Part shown: positions 18,332-27,235 of the stretch, piece by piece | How positions within the stretch are numbered: the stretch's first letter is position 1 | Layout: each line of letters starts with the position of its first letter | Source: an uncultured Clostridia bacterium | GTDB lineage: Bacteria > Bacillota > Clostridia > TANB77 > CAG-508 | DNA: 36,276 nt | Direction of reading: 5' to 3' | NCBI GenBank assembly: GCA_947626295.1 | Contig: CANQRS010000005.1 | Span: forward strand, 1-36,276 | Program-made: the position numbers and the translations under genes | Notes under the pieces: model-generated | Databases searched by the model: none | Told to the model about the DNA's origin: nothing | What the model saw: the letters and a program-made list of their open reading frames with translations, nothing else

Positions 18332-20320
18332 CTAATTTAAATATACACAACTTCCTTGATATGCCATTATTCCTGCACTTGGAACCTGTTCAGTAACAAT
18401 AGCTTCATCTTTATTCAATTCTTCTGTTTCATTATTAATTTTAACTTCAAATCCATTTTCTTCCAAAACCTTGATAGCCTCTGATATTGTCATATCAGTT
18501 ACATTAGGTACTTCTGTTTCAATCATCTCTTCTACTTCATCCTTATTTCCTTGTTCTACTTCTAAATATGGAAGAATCTCTGAAAATATCTTCCCCGCTA
18601 CTGGCGCTGCTGTACCACCTCCACCGTGTCCTCCTTCTCCAGTTGGATTATATAATGTTATCAACATTACAACTTGAGGATTATCAACAGGTGCAATTCC
18701 ACAAAAAGATGCAACATATTTTCCAGTATTAACACCATCTTCTGATGTACCAGTTTTTCCTCCTATTCTATATCCCAAAACTCTTGAATTTTTTCCAGTT
18801 CCTTCAAATACAACAGATTCCATCATACTTAAAACTTTTTCCGAAGTTTCCTTTGAAATTGTATTTCTTTTAGTATCAACAGGTAATTCTGTTTCTTCTC
18901 CTGTTTTACTATTTATAGTCGCTTTTACTACACGAGGTGTAACTAAAGTTCCACCATTTGCTATAGAAGAAATTGCTGTAATAAGTTGAATTGGCGTAAT
19001 CTCAAAACGTTGACCAAAGCTAATTGTTGCAAGCTCTACAGGTCCACATTTTTGTTCATCAATAAAAATACTCTTAGCTTCGCCTGATAAATTTATTCCA
19101 GTCTTTTCAAGCAATCCAAACTTTCTTAAATAACTATAATATGTTTGTACCCCTAATTTTTGCCCTAATCCTATAAATACTGGATTGCAAGAATTCATCA
19201 ACCCTTCTCTTAAGCTTTCACTTCCGTGTGGCTTATAATATCTCCAACATTTTATCCTTGCCCCAGCTACTGTAATACTACCAGTACAAGCAAACTCTCC
19301 ACTATTATCAGTATCTGTTATACCTTCTTCTAAAGCTGCCGAAGCTGTAATCAACTTAAATACTGAACCTGGTTCATAAGTATCAGAAATTGCCTTATTT
19401 CTCCACATAGCTTGTAAACTTTTCGTCTTTTCTTCTTGTTCTAAAGAATCCCATTGTGCTAAAATCTCATCATTATTAATTGTATATGGAGCATTCAAAT
19501 TATAACTTGGATATGTTGCCATAGCTAAAATATCCCCCGTATTAGGATTCATCACAACAATATTTCCACCATCTGTACACTGATTATCTATACAAGCCTC
19601 CTCCAAATATTTTTCTACTATTGATTGAATCGTCATATCTATTGAAAGCACAATATCACCTCCATCAACTGGAGCAATATAATTTTCTCCTTCTGTTCCT
19701 ATTTCTTCTCCTGCAGCATCTGTTGCCTTTGTTATAGAGCCATTTTGACCTGAAAGTATATCATCATACTTTGCCTCAATTCCATCTAACCCTTGATTAT
19801 CACTACCACAAAATCCAATTATTTGAGATGCTAAATTACTATATGGATAATATCTCTTTGTATCTTCATCAATATTAACACCACTTGTTATATCATTCTC
19901 AATTAGCCATTTCCTTAATTCATCTGCTAATTCTTCATCTACCTTTTTTACTATTGTCTCAATAGAACTTCTTTTAGTAATTTTTCCTAATACCGTTTCA
20001 TAATCTAATTCAAATATTTCCGAAATTTTTCTTGCTATCTTCTCTTTATTTTGATTAGAAATATTTGTAGGATTTACAGTTACTGTTGACGTAGTACAGC
20101 TTATTGCTAACATATATTTCTTACTACTATCATACATCTTTCCCCTTTTTGCATTTATAGTTCTTTGTTTTACTTGCTGTTCATAAGCCAATGTTTGCAA
20201 ATGTTCCCCTTGAAAAAATTGTAAATATGCTATTCTTCCAAGTAACATAACAAATATTAAAAAAGCTATAAACATTGTTCTCATCATTACTTTCTTATTA
20301 GTTATACTAATCTCTTCCAT
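18332..20320 (-). CDS. Class B penicillin-binding protein (FtsI/SpoVD type) with C-terminal PASTA domain
   Basis: SXXK in PGSVFKLITA, SCN in MNSCNPVF, KTG in GGKTGTSEDG; C-term PASTA VPNVTDMTISEAIKVLEENGFEV. Start at 20320 with GGAGGTATTT upstream. Confidence 0.93.
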   Translation of the reverse strand: MEEISITNKKVMMRTMFIAFLIFVMLLGRIAYLQFFQGEHLQTLAYEQQVKQRTINAKRGKMYDSSKKYMLAISCTTSTVTVNPTNISNQNKEKIARKISEIFELDYETVLGKITKRSSIETIVKKVDEELADELRKWLIENDITSGVNIDEDTKRYYPYSNLASQIIGFCGSDNQGLDGIEAKYDDILSGQNGSITKATDAAGEEIGTEGENYIAPVDGGDIVLSIDMTIQSIVEKYLEEACIDNQCTDGGNIVVMNPNTGDILAMATYPSYNLNAPYTINNDEILAQWDSLEQEEKTKSLQAMWRNKAISDTYEPGSVFKLITASAALEEGITDTDNSGEFACTGSITVAGARIKCWRYYKPHGSESLREGLMNSCNPVFIGLGQKLGVQTYYSYLRKFGLLEKTGINLSGEAKSIFIDEQKCGPVELATISFGQRFEITPIQLITAISSIANGGTLVTPRVVKATINSKTGEETELPVDTKRNTISKETSEKVLSMMESVVFEGTGKNSRVLGYRIGGKTGTSEDGVNTGKYVASFCGIAPVDNPQVVMLITLYNPTGEGGHGGGGTAAPVAGKIFSEILPYLEVEQGNKDEVEEMIETEVPNVTDMTISEAIKVLEENGFEVKINNETEELNKDEAIVTEQVPSAGIMAYQGSCVYLN

Positions 20321-20338
20321 AAATACCTCCATTCATAC

Positions 20339-20378
20339 AAAAAAAGCTATATAATAATTTTATTACATAGCTTTTTTT
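20339..20378 (-). terminator. Intrinsic terminator after ftsL-like gene
   Basis: AAAAAAAGCTAT...ATAGCTTTTTTT, 12-bp perfect stem. Confidence 0.7.
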
Positions 20379-20403
20379 ATATTCTCATATTTAATCCTTT
20401 GTA

Positions 20404-20919
20404 CTAATAAGTAAATATTTTATCTATTAATTTATCGAACCAACTTTTCTCTTCTTCAACAACTGATTCATTCGTTTTAGATTCAGTATAATCCTTTTTA
20501 TCTAAATTAATATAAACTTTTTGGTCATTAGTTAATTTTTGCATACCTAATTTTTCTTTTGCTTCCTTCTCTACATTACTAAGATTCATACTTTCTTCAA
20601 TACTAACTTCTAATTGTCCATTTGTTTTTTCTATTGAAGCAAGTTGTAGTTTCTTATCCTGTATTTCATTAAATCTTTCAGTGATTAGTGAATTTCTATA
20701 ACTTATAGCAAGAAAAATCAAAAACACACTAAATATTGTTGCTATATTTTTATAATGTTTTCTTTTTTCTTTTTTTAATGCAATCTTCTTTTGTCTTTCT
20801 CTCTCTTTTCTTCTCTTCTCTTGCTCTAGTCTTTCAGCCTTAGTTTTTTTTCTTTTCGGATTATATTCTGGCTGTATTTTTCTAGGACTAGTTTCATATT
20901 GATATCCACCTCTTGCCAT
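20404..20919 (-). CDS. ftsL: FtsL-like / septum formation protein
   Basis: Small protein, basic cytoplasmic N-term, one TM, coiled coil (EIQDKKLQLASIEKTNGQLEVSIEESMNLSNVEKEAKEKLGM), between rsmH and the PBP. Confidence 0.7.
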   Translation of the reverse strand: MARGGYQYETSPRKIQPEYNPKRKKTKAERLEQEKRRKERERQKKIALKKEKRKHYKNIATIFSVFLIFLAISYRNSLITERFNEIQDKKLQLASIEKTNGQLEVSIEESMNLSNVEKEAKEKLGMQKLTNDQKVYINLDKKDYTESKTNESVVEEEKSWFDKLIDKIFTY

Positions 20920-20945
20920 AAGTTACTCACCTCACTTTCGTATTT

Positions 20946-21875
20946 TTATATTTTTTCAAAAATCCTAAGCTTTGCACTTTTAGACCTTGTATTTTCATTT
21001 CGTTCTTCTTCTGATGCCACTATTGGCTTCTTATTAATTACTTTTCCAATCTCCTTTGCACCACATACACAATATGGCAAGTCTTTAGGACAAGTACAAA
21101 TTCCTTTCGCCTTATTAAATACATTTTTTACTGCTCTATCTTCTAAAGAATGAAATGTTATTACACACAATCTTCCTTTAGAATCTAAAACTTCTATACA
21201 ATCTGATATTGTATTTTCTAATGGCTGAATTTCGTTATTGACCTCTATCCTAATTGCCTGAAATGTACGTTTTGCAGGGTGTCCATCTTTTTGTTTGGAT
21301 TTTGGAATCGATTTTTCAATTATTTCTACTAACTGTTTTGTAGTCTCAATTTCACATTGTTTTCTATACATACAAATATTTTTAGCTATTATTCTTGAAA
21401 ATTTTTCTTCTCCATATTCATATATTAAATTAGCCAATCTTTCTTCTTTATATGTATTAACAACTGTCTTTGCTGTTAATTGTTGAGTTCTATCCATCCT
21501 CATATCCAATTCATTTTCGCCAATATAACTAAATCCTCTTTGTTTTTCATCTAATTGATATGAAGATACTCCCAAATCCAACAATATACCATCAACCTTT
21601 TCAATATTTAAATCCTTTAATATTTGTTTTATATCATCGTGATTTCCATATATATATTTTACATTATTATATCCACTTAATTTTCTCTTAGCTTCTGCTA
21701 AAGCCTCTTCATCTCTATCTATTCCTATTAATAACCCGTTTTTAGATAGTCTTTTTACAATTTCTTTACTGTGTCCGGCTCCTCCTAATGTACCATCTAC
21801 ATATATTCCGTCTTCTTTTATGTTTAACCCTTCAATACATTCTTCTAACAAAACAGGTTTATGCTTAAATTCCAA
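20946..21875 (-). CDS. rsmH: 16S rRNA (cytosine(1402)-N(4))-methyltransferase
   Basis: [82 protein letters not shown]. Confidence 0.97.
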   Translation of the reverse strand: MEFKHKPVLLEECIEGLNIKEDGIYVDGTLGGAGHSKEIVKRLSKNGLLIGIDRDEEALAEAKRKLSGYNNVKYIYGNHDDIKQILKDLNIEKVDGILLDLGVSSYQLDEKQRGFSYIGENELDMRMDRTQQLTAKTVVNTYKEERLANLIYEYGEEKFSRIIAKNICMYRKQCEIETTKQLVEIIEKSIPKSKQKDGHPAKRTFQAIRIEVNNEIQPLENTISDCIEVLDSKGRLCVITFHSLEDRAVKNVFNKAKGICTCPKDLPYCVCGAKEIGKVINKKPIVASEEERNENTRSKSAKLRIFEKI

Positions 21876-21912
21876 AATTCCACCTCTTTATATTGATACA
21901 AAATTATAATTC

Positions 21913-21945
21913 AAGCAACTGGTCTAATGAAAGTACCAGTTGCTT
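21913..21945. terminator. 11-bp perfect hairpin between mraZ spacer and rsmH
   Basis: AAGCAACTGGT ctaatgaaagt ACCAGTTGCTT; T-rich tail only on the plus side, so may be an attenuator or other structure. Confidence 0.45.
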
Positions 21946-21985
21946 TTAGTATATTAATACTTATCTTATGTACTTAATTAAGCAC

Positions 21986-22383
21986 ATTCTCTTTTGTATT
22001 GCTTTTGTCTATTAATATATTTGTCTAATATGGTAACTTTGTTTATCTTTTGTATTTTTTATTTCATCTTTTGTAGTTTTTCTTTTGTTAAAAATTGGAT
22101 ACAAATCATCTTTGGTAACTTTTACAAAGTTAAAGCTTTATTCATTTTTCCTTTGTATGAATTTTATTCATTTTTTATTTTTCCTTAGCAATTAATATCT
22201 TTGGTAAGCTTTTCTTTTGTATTTTCTCTTCTTTCGTATAATATTAACTTCTTTTCTCTTTTGTAATTTTTTCATTTCTTTAGTTTTTCTTTTTTTCTTC
22301 TTCCGTTTTTTACTTTTTCTTCTTATGTATCTTGATTTCTTTAGTTCTCCTTTTTTCTTTTGTGTTTTATATAAACTTTCCAT
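21986..22383 (-). repeat. Degenerate purine-rich spacer with recurring TACAAAAGA 9-mer (minus-strand reading)
   Basis: Exact TCTTTTGTA on + strand at 21990, 22046, 22067, 22213, 22257 plus several one-mismatch copies; TACCAAAGAT also occurs twice. Confidence 0.5.
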
Positions 22384-22392
22384 AAGAAAAGA

Positions 22393-22818
22393 TTATATAC
22401 CTAACATAGTCATATTTTCTGCAATCTCATCTGCTGATATTTCCTCATCTTTTGATTGCCATATTGCCTTATCCCATATTTCTAATCTTGTCCCTACTCC
22501 TATTATAACTGCTTCTTTTTCAAGTTTTGCCGCTGTTCTTAAATTACTTGGTATCAAAAATCTACCCTGCTTGTCTATTTCACATTCTGTTGCACCTGCT
22601 AAGAAAAATCTTACAAAATTTCTAGCATTTTTGTCTGATAGTGGTAAAGCTTTAAGTTTAGTTTCAAAATTCATCCACTCTTCTTGTGAAAATGCAAATA
22701 AACATCCATCTAACCCTTTAGTTACAATAAATGTTTCACCCATATCTTTGCGAATTTTTGCTGGCATTGATATTCTACCCTTCGCATCAAGCGTGTGTTC
22801 ATATTCACCTATTAGCAT
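22393..22818 (-). CDS. mraZ: Transcriptional regulator MraZ
   Basis: [48 protein letters not shown]...[45 protein letters not shown]. Confidence 0.97.
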   Translation of the reverse strand: MLIGEYEHTLDAKGRISMPAKIRKDMGETFIVTKGLDGCLFAFSQEEWMNFETKLKALPLSDKNARNFVRFFLAGATECEIDKQGRFLIPSNLRTAAKLEKEAVIIGVGTRLEIWDKAIWQSKDEEISADEIAENMTMLGI

Positions 22819-22831
22819 CTGAATTTCACCT

Positions 22832-22870
22832 CACTTTTTCATACCACTTTGAACCACTTTTTACCACTTC
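22832..22870 (-). promoter_or_regulatory. MraZ operator (AAAGTGGT direct repeats, 10-nt period)
   Basis: Minus strand GAAGTGGTaaAAAGTGGTtcAAAGTGGTatgaaaAAGTGAGG: boxes at 22863-22870, 22853-22860, 22843-22850, plus a degenerate one at ~22832-22838. Confidence 0.85.
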
Positions 22871-22876
22871 GACTAA

Positions 22877-22905
22877 ATTGTAATACACTTTTTTATATTT
22901 TGCAA
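22877..22905 (-). promoter_or_regulatory. Sigma-A promoter of mraZ
   Basis: Minus strand TTGCAA-17 nt-TACAAT immediately upstream of the MraZ boxes. Confidence 0.75.
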
Positions 22906-22950
22906 TACTTTTTTTAAAATTTTTTTATTTTTTTGTTACAATATAAAAAT

Positions 22951-22999
22951 TTTATTTTTAAAAAAAGAGCAAATCAAATTGCTCTTTTTTAAAAATAAA
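22951..22999 (-). terminator. Strong intrinsic terminator of GH25 gene, stop codon inside stem
   Basis: TTTATTTTTAAAAAAAGAGCAA-atcaaa-TTGCTCTTTTTTAAAAATAAA, ~21-bp stem with one bulge. Confidence 0.8.
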
Positions 23000-25094
23000 T
23001 TATATCTAAATCTACATCACCTGAAATTCCATCAATTCTTCCAGCTGAAGTATATTGCCACATATCATAATCCTTATCATAAGTAGCTGCTGTATTATAT
23101 TGAGCTAGCCAAACTTTACAACCTTCAACCTTTGAAAGAATTTTATTTGTATCAAAATTCTTAGTTAAATCATTCTTGTTTCCATACAATAATGGAGTAT
23201 ATTTTGCATCTTTTATACATTGTAAAAATTTAATTGCATTTTTTGTGATTTGAGAATTACTTACACCTTTTACTCTCTCTTTATTAAAACTCTCAAAATC
23301 ATAAGCTATATATTTTATCTTGTCTTGTACTTCATACTTTTTCAATGTTTTTAATACCCAATCTGCTTCTTCCTGTGCTTCATCTTCATCTTTTGCATAA
23401 GCGAAGAAATAAACTCCAACTTCCATTCCGGCATTTAAAGCATTTTTTATATGTTTTGAAAAACATTCATCTTCAGCAATATTTCCTGCTTTTCCATAAC
23501 CTCTATATCCAATTCTTAGCATAACAAATTTTACGCCAGCTTTTTTTACCTTATTCCAATCTACATTAGGTTGATATTTAGAAATATCCATACCAATTCT
23601 TGTGTTTTTTTCCTCTAAAGTATGTACTGATATCATATTAGATTCTTTACCATAATAATTAGAGTCATTATATTCAGTATATGCTTTTACATAAATTCTA
23701 TAAAATCTTGCTGGTAATAATTTCTTTATTTCTATTGATGTACCTGTTGTTGTTGAATATAATTTATAGCTTCCACTTCCGTCATTATACACATATACAC
23801 CATATCCTTTTGCTTTACTTACCTTATCCCACTTTACAGTAATTGATGAAGTTGTTTGTTTTGTAGTTTCTAAATTCTTTACTTGTTTAGGGGTTGTAGT
23901 TGTTTTAATTTCATTACAGTATGCTCCAAAATATTTTGTGTCATTCATTTTCTTGTATGCTCTCATTCTTATTTTATATTCTTTTACTTCACTTAAGTTT
24001 GTTATTGTAACTGATGTACCACTTACATCACTAAATCTATCCCATCCTTTAGTTTTTGGATTATACACATAAACTCTATATTTTGTAGCACCATTTAAAC
24101 TTTTCCACGATACTTTTATACTATTATCTGTCTGAGAACTAGCTTTTACACCTGATACTTTTCCAGGTACTGTAGTAGTCTCTAATACTGATGAATAACT
24201 TCCAACACATTTATCACTACCCTGTTTTTTATAAGCTCTTACTTTTATTTTATATGTATCTCCTGCATTCAATTTTGAAATTTTAATTGATGTGTCTGAT
24301 AATTCCTTATATTTTTCCCAAGTTTTCTTTTTATTATTATATACATATACTCTATATCCTGTTGCCCTTGTTACTTTTTTCCAAGATACCTTTATACTAT
24401 TTTCTGTTTCAGAGCTTGATTTTAATTTTGTAGGTTTTGATGGTACAGTACAAGTCTCTAACACTTTAGAATATGCACCATAAAATTTACTACTATCATT
24501 TGTTTTGTAAGCTCTTACTTTTATTTTATATGTTGTTGCTGCACTTAATTTTTTTATAGTCATTGATGTGCTTGTTGTTTTACCATAATATTGATAAGAT
24601 TTTTTAGATGAATTATATACATAAACTTTATATCCTGATGCTCTTGATACTGAACTCCACGATATTTTTATTGTATTATCTGTTTGTTGTTTTACCTTTA
24701 CTTTATTTACTTTTTCAGGAGTTGTTGCATTTTTTAATACTGATGAATATTTTCCATAATATTTTTTTCCTTTTACCGTTTTATATGCTCTTACCCTTAT
24801 TTTATATTGTTTTGATGATTTTAATTTTTTTATCTTTATTGAATTAGTTTTTGTATAAGTCTTATACTCAAATTTACCTGTGCTTGTATTTAAAAAGTAT
24901 ATTTTATAACCTGTTGCCTTACTTACTTTATTCCACTTTAATGTTATTGATGATGTATCTCTTGATGTAGCTTTTAAATTTTTTACCTGTCCTACCGAAA
25001 CATTTGCAGCATTAGAATAAGCTGGGAAAATCAATACAAAAAACATTGTTAAAATTAATATTATTTTATACTTATTTTTTATTACTAAATCCAT
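22989..25094 (-). CDS. Secreted GH25 lysozyme-like hydrolase with five N-terminal fibronectin type III repeats
   Basis: Signal peptide IILILTMFFVLIFPAYSNA; five ~92-aa FN3 repeats (SITLKW/IKISW/IKVSW/IKVSW/ITVKW ... YKIRVRAYK); GH25: RIGMDISKYQPNVDWNKVKKAGVKFVMLRIGYRGY...IAYDFE...WQYTSAGRIDGISGDVDLDIIYF. Confidence 0.92.
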   Translation of the reverse strand: MDLVIKNKYKIILILTMFFVLIFPAYSNAANVSVGQVKNLKATSRDTSSITLKWNKVSKATGYKIYFLNTSTGKFEYKTYTKTNSIKIKKLKSSKQYKIRVRAYKTVKGKKYYGKYSSVLKNATTPEKVNKVKVKQQTDNTIKISWSSVSRASGYKVYVYNSSKKSYQYYGKTTSTSMTIKKLSAATTYKIKVRAYKTNDSSKFYGAYSKVLETCTVPSKPTKLKSSSETENSIKVSWKKVTRATGYRVYVYNNKKKTWEKYKELSDTSIKISKLNAGDTYKIKVRAYKKQGSDKCVGSYSSVLETTTVPGKVSGVKASSQTDNSIKVSWKSLNGATKYRVYVYNPKTKGWDRFSDVSGTSVTITNLSEVKEYKIRMRAYKKMNDTKYFGAYCNEIKTTTTPKQVKNLETTKQTTSSITVKWDKVSKAKGYGVYVYNDGSGSYKLYSTTTGTSIEIKKLLPARFYRIYVKAYTEYNDSNYYGKESNMISVHTLEEKNTRIGMDISKYQPNVDWNKVKKAGVKFVMLRIGYRGYGKAGNIAEDECFSKHIKNALNAGMEVGVYFFAYAKDEDEAQEEADWVLKTLKKYEVQDKIKYIAYDFESFNKERVKGVSNSQITKNAIKFLQCIKDAKYTPLLYGNKNDLTKNFDTNKILSKVEGCKVWLAQYNTAATYDKDYDMWQYTSAGRIDGISGDVDLDIIYF

Positions 25095-25103
25095 TTTTTT
25101 CTC

Positions 25104-25121
25104 GTACTAAATAATTAGTAC
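25104..25121 (-). promoter_or_regulatory. Hairpin between Shine-Dalgarno (25124-25128) and ATG (25092-25094) of GH25 gene
   Basis: GTACTAA-4nt-TTAGTAC perfect 7-bp inverted repeat; GGAGG lies 29 nt from the ATG, ~11 nt if the 18-nt hairpin is looped out; in-frame TAG rules out a start near the SD. Confidence 0.5.
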
Positions 25122-25194
25122 TTCCTCCTTTTCTTTTTATATTTTTCCTATAATTGTAATATACTCTATTATCTTTATTTCCCCATATACATTT

Positions 25195-26067
25195 CTAACT
25201 GTTTAAAATTTTCATTAACTTTTGTTTTCCTTCATCTGTCATATCAACTAATGGTAATCTAGGCTTTCCATAATCATATCCTAATATATTTAGCGCTGCT
25301 TTTACTGGAATTGGATTTACCTCTGAAAATAGTATTTTAATTAATGGAATTGCATCTATTTGCATCTTTATAGCTTCATTTATTTTACCTTCAAAAAAAT
25401 TATAACAGATATTGTGTGTATAATTAGGTTTTATATTTGATAATACTGATATTACTCCCTTTCCCCCTAGTGCAAGTACAGGAAGAATTTGGTCATCATT
25501 TCCAGAATAAATTGCAAGTTCTTCTTTACACAAATTTGCTATTTCTGCTATTTGTGCCATATCTCCGCTTGCCTCTTTTATTGCAACTATATTTGGAATC
25601 TTAGATAACTCTAAGCATACTTGAGGTTTTATATTTACACCTGTTCTACTTGGTACATTATATAAAATTATAGGCAATTCTGTATTTTCTGCTATTTTTT
25701 TATAATGTTCTATTAATCCATTTTGAGTTGTTTTATTGTAATACGGTGTTACTATTAATAATCCATCTACCCCTAATTTTTCTACTTTTTCATTCATCTT
25801 TATAACTGCTTCCGTGCTATTTGAACCAGTTCCGACAATTATAGGTACTCTTTTATTTGATACCTCTACTGCACATTTTATTGTTTGTATTTTTTCTTCT
25901 TCTGTCATAGTTGATGCTTCCCCTGTAGTGCCACACACAACAATTGCATCAACTTTTTCCTCTATTTGATTTTCTAATAATTTTTTAAATTCCTCTATAT
26001 TTACCCCATTTTCGTTGAATGGTGTAGAAATTGCAGTTGCACATCCCTTGAATAAAAGCTTTTTCAT
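25195..26067 (-). CDS. dapA: 4-hydroxy-tetrahydrodipicolinate synthase
   Basis: GCATAISTPFNENGVN, VVCGTTGEASTMTEEEK, GTGSNSTEAV, YYNKTTQNGLIEHYK, ILYNVPSRTGVNI, VAIKEASGD, YSGNDDQILP. Confidence 0.96.
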   Translation of the reverse strand: MKKLLFKGCATAISTPFNENGVNIEEFKKLLENQIEEKVDAIVVCGTTGEASTMTEEEKIQTIKCAVEVSNKRVPIIVGTGSNSTEAVIKMNEKVEKLGVDGLLIVTPYYNKTTQNGLIEHYKKIAENTELPIILYNVPSRTGVNIKPQVCLELSKIPNIVAIKEASGDMAQIAEIANLCKEELAIYSGNDDQILPVLALGGKGVISVLSNIKPNYTHNICYNFFEGKINEAIKMQIDAIPLIKILFSEVNPIPVKAALNILGYDYGKPRLPLVDMTDEGKQKLMKILNS

Positions 26068-26078
26068 AATTTTCTCCC

Positions 26079-26104
26079 TTCTATAAGATAAATATCTTAT
26101 AGAA
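26079..26104. promoter_or_regulatory. 11-bp perfect inverted repeat abutting the dapA Shine-Dalgarno
   Basis: TTCTATAAGAT aaat ATCTTATAGAA between mltG and dapA; no T tract, 3' arm (minus) runs into AAGGGAGA. Confidence 0.45.
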
Positions 26105-26133
26105 TATATTATTATAGCTTTTATAAAAATGTT

Positions 26134-27216
26134 CTATTTATCATACTCATACCATAATCCCTGTTTTTGCAACTGTTCAACAATATTTTTATGTTCTTCA
26201 TAGTTTTTCGAAAAATATATTTTTCCGTTCATATCTGCCACAAAATATAAATAGTCTGTATCTTCTGGATTTAATACTGCTTCTATTGAACTTTTAGAAA
26301 TCATACTTATTGGTCCTACTGGTAGTTTTCCTTCCATATTAGGTCCTCTAGTATTATATGGATTATATTGATTTATCTCATCTGCATATAAATCTCTTTC
26401 TCCCATATCAACTTTAATTGCATAATATGTTGTAACATCACTTCCTAATGGCATATTCTTTTTTAATCTATTGTAAAATACACTGGCAATTTCTTTTTTA
26501 GATGCATCATCTCTTCCTTCTAATTCTATCATTGAAGCCATTGTTAATACCTGATGTACACTTAAATTCTGGCTTTGTATTTGATATTGATATGATTTTA
26601 ATTGTTTATCTGTTTGTTCTAGCAATACATTAAATATTTCTTCTACTGAAACATCTGCATTAGCAAATTTATATGTTTCAGGATACAAATATCCTTCTAA
26701 AGGATAATATATATCTTTATTAGTTATTTCATCAGTTAAAAACCAATATTTATTTATTAAAGATTGTATATATGCCTTATCGTTTAACAACGCATATACT
26801 TGCTCCTCTGTATTGTTAGTTTCTTCTGCAATTTTACTTGCAACCCATTTTATGTTTTTTCCTTCTAAAAATGTTATTGTTATTTCTTCATTAACAACAT
26901 TTCCAGAAGATATTTGATTTAAAATATCTTCCAAACTCATTTTAGAATTCAAATTATATTTACCAGCTTGTAATCCTTTTATATCATTTAATTTTATATA
27001 TATTTTTGATGCTGTCACATTTTTTATTAAATTCTTTTTATGCAATAAATTTAATATTTCTTCTGTCTTTGTTCCTTGTTGTATTTCAATTATTTCTTCT
27101 GTTACTTGAGCTGTATTTGTTGGTTTTAATTGTGATTTATACCACAAAATTCCCGAAATTGTAATAATAACTATTAGAAGTACTATAATTGAAATAATAA
27201 TTACTACTTTTTTCAT
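26134..27216 (-). CDS. mltG: Endolytic transglycosylase MltG (YceG-like)
   Basis: N-term TM; LEGYLYPETYKF, ASMIELEGRDDASKKEIASVFYNRLKKNMPLGSDVTTYYA, YNTRGPNMEGKLPVGPISMISKSSIEAVLNP. Confidence 0.94.
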   Translation of the reverse strand: MKKVVIIISIIVLLIVIITISGILWYKSQLKPTNTAQVTEEIIEIQQGTKTEEILNLLHKKNLIKNVTASKIYIKLNDIKGLQAGKYNLNSKMSLEDILNQISSGNVVNEEITITFLEGKNIKWVASKIAEETNNTEEQVYALLNDKAYIQSLINKYWFLTDEITNKDIYYPLEGYLYPETYKFANADVSVEEIFNVLLEQTDKQLKSYQYQIQSQNLSVHQVLTMASMIELEGRDDASKKEIASVFYNRLKKNMPLGSDVTTYYAIKVDMGERDLYADEINQYNPYNTRGPNMEGKLPVGPISMISKSSIEAVLNPEDTDYLYFVADMNGKIYFSKNYEEHKNIVEQLQKQGLWYEYDK

Positions 27217-27235
27217 TACCTTTTCCTTTCAATTA

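Noticed and set aside
22192-22383. 63-aa Lys/Arg-rich ORF MESLYKTQKKKGELKK... directly after mraZ
   Set aside because: Low-complexity reading of the purine-rich spacer, no Shine-Dalgarno, and it contains an in-frame CGG unlike every confident CDS here; probably not coding.
23610-24995. Periodic repeats considered as CRISPR or tandem DNA repeats
   Set aside because: They are in-frame ~92-aa FN3 protein repeats, diverged at nucleotide level, with no spacer structure.
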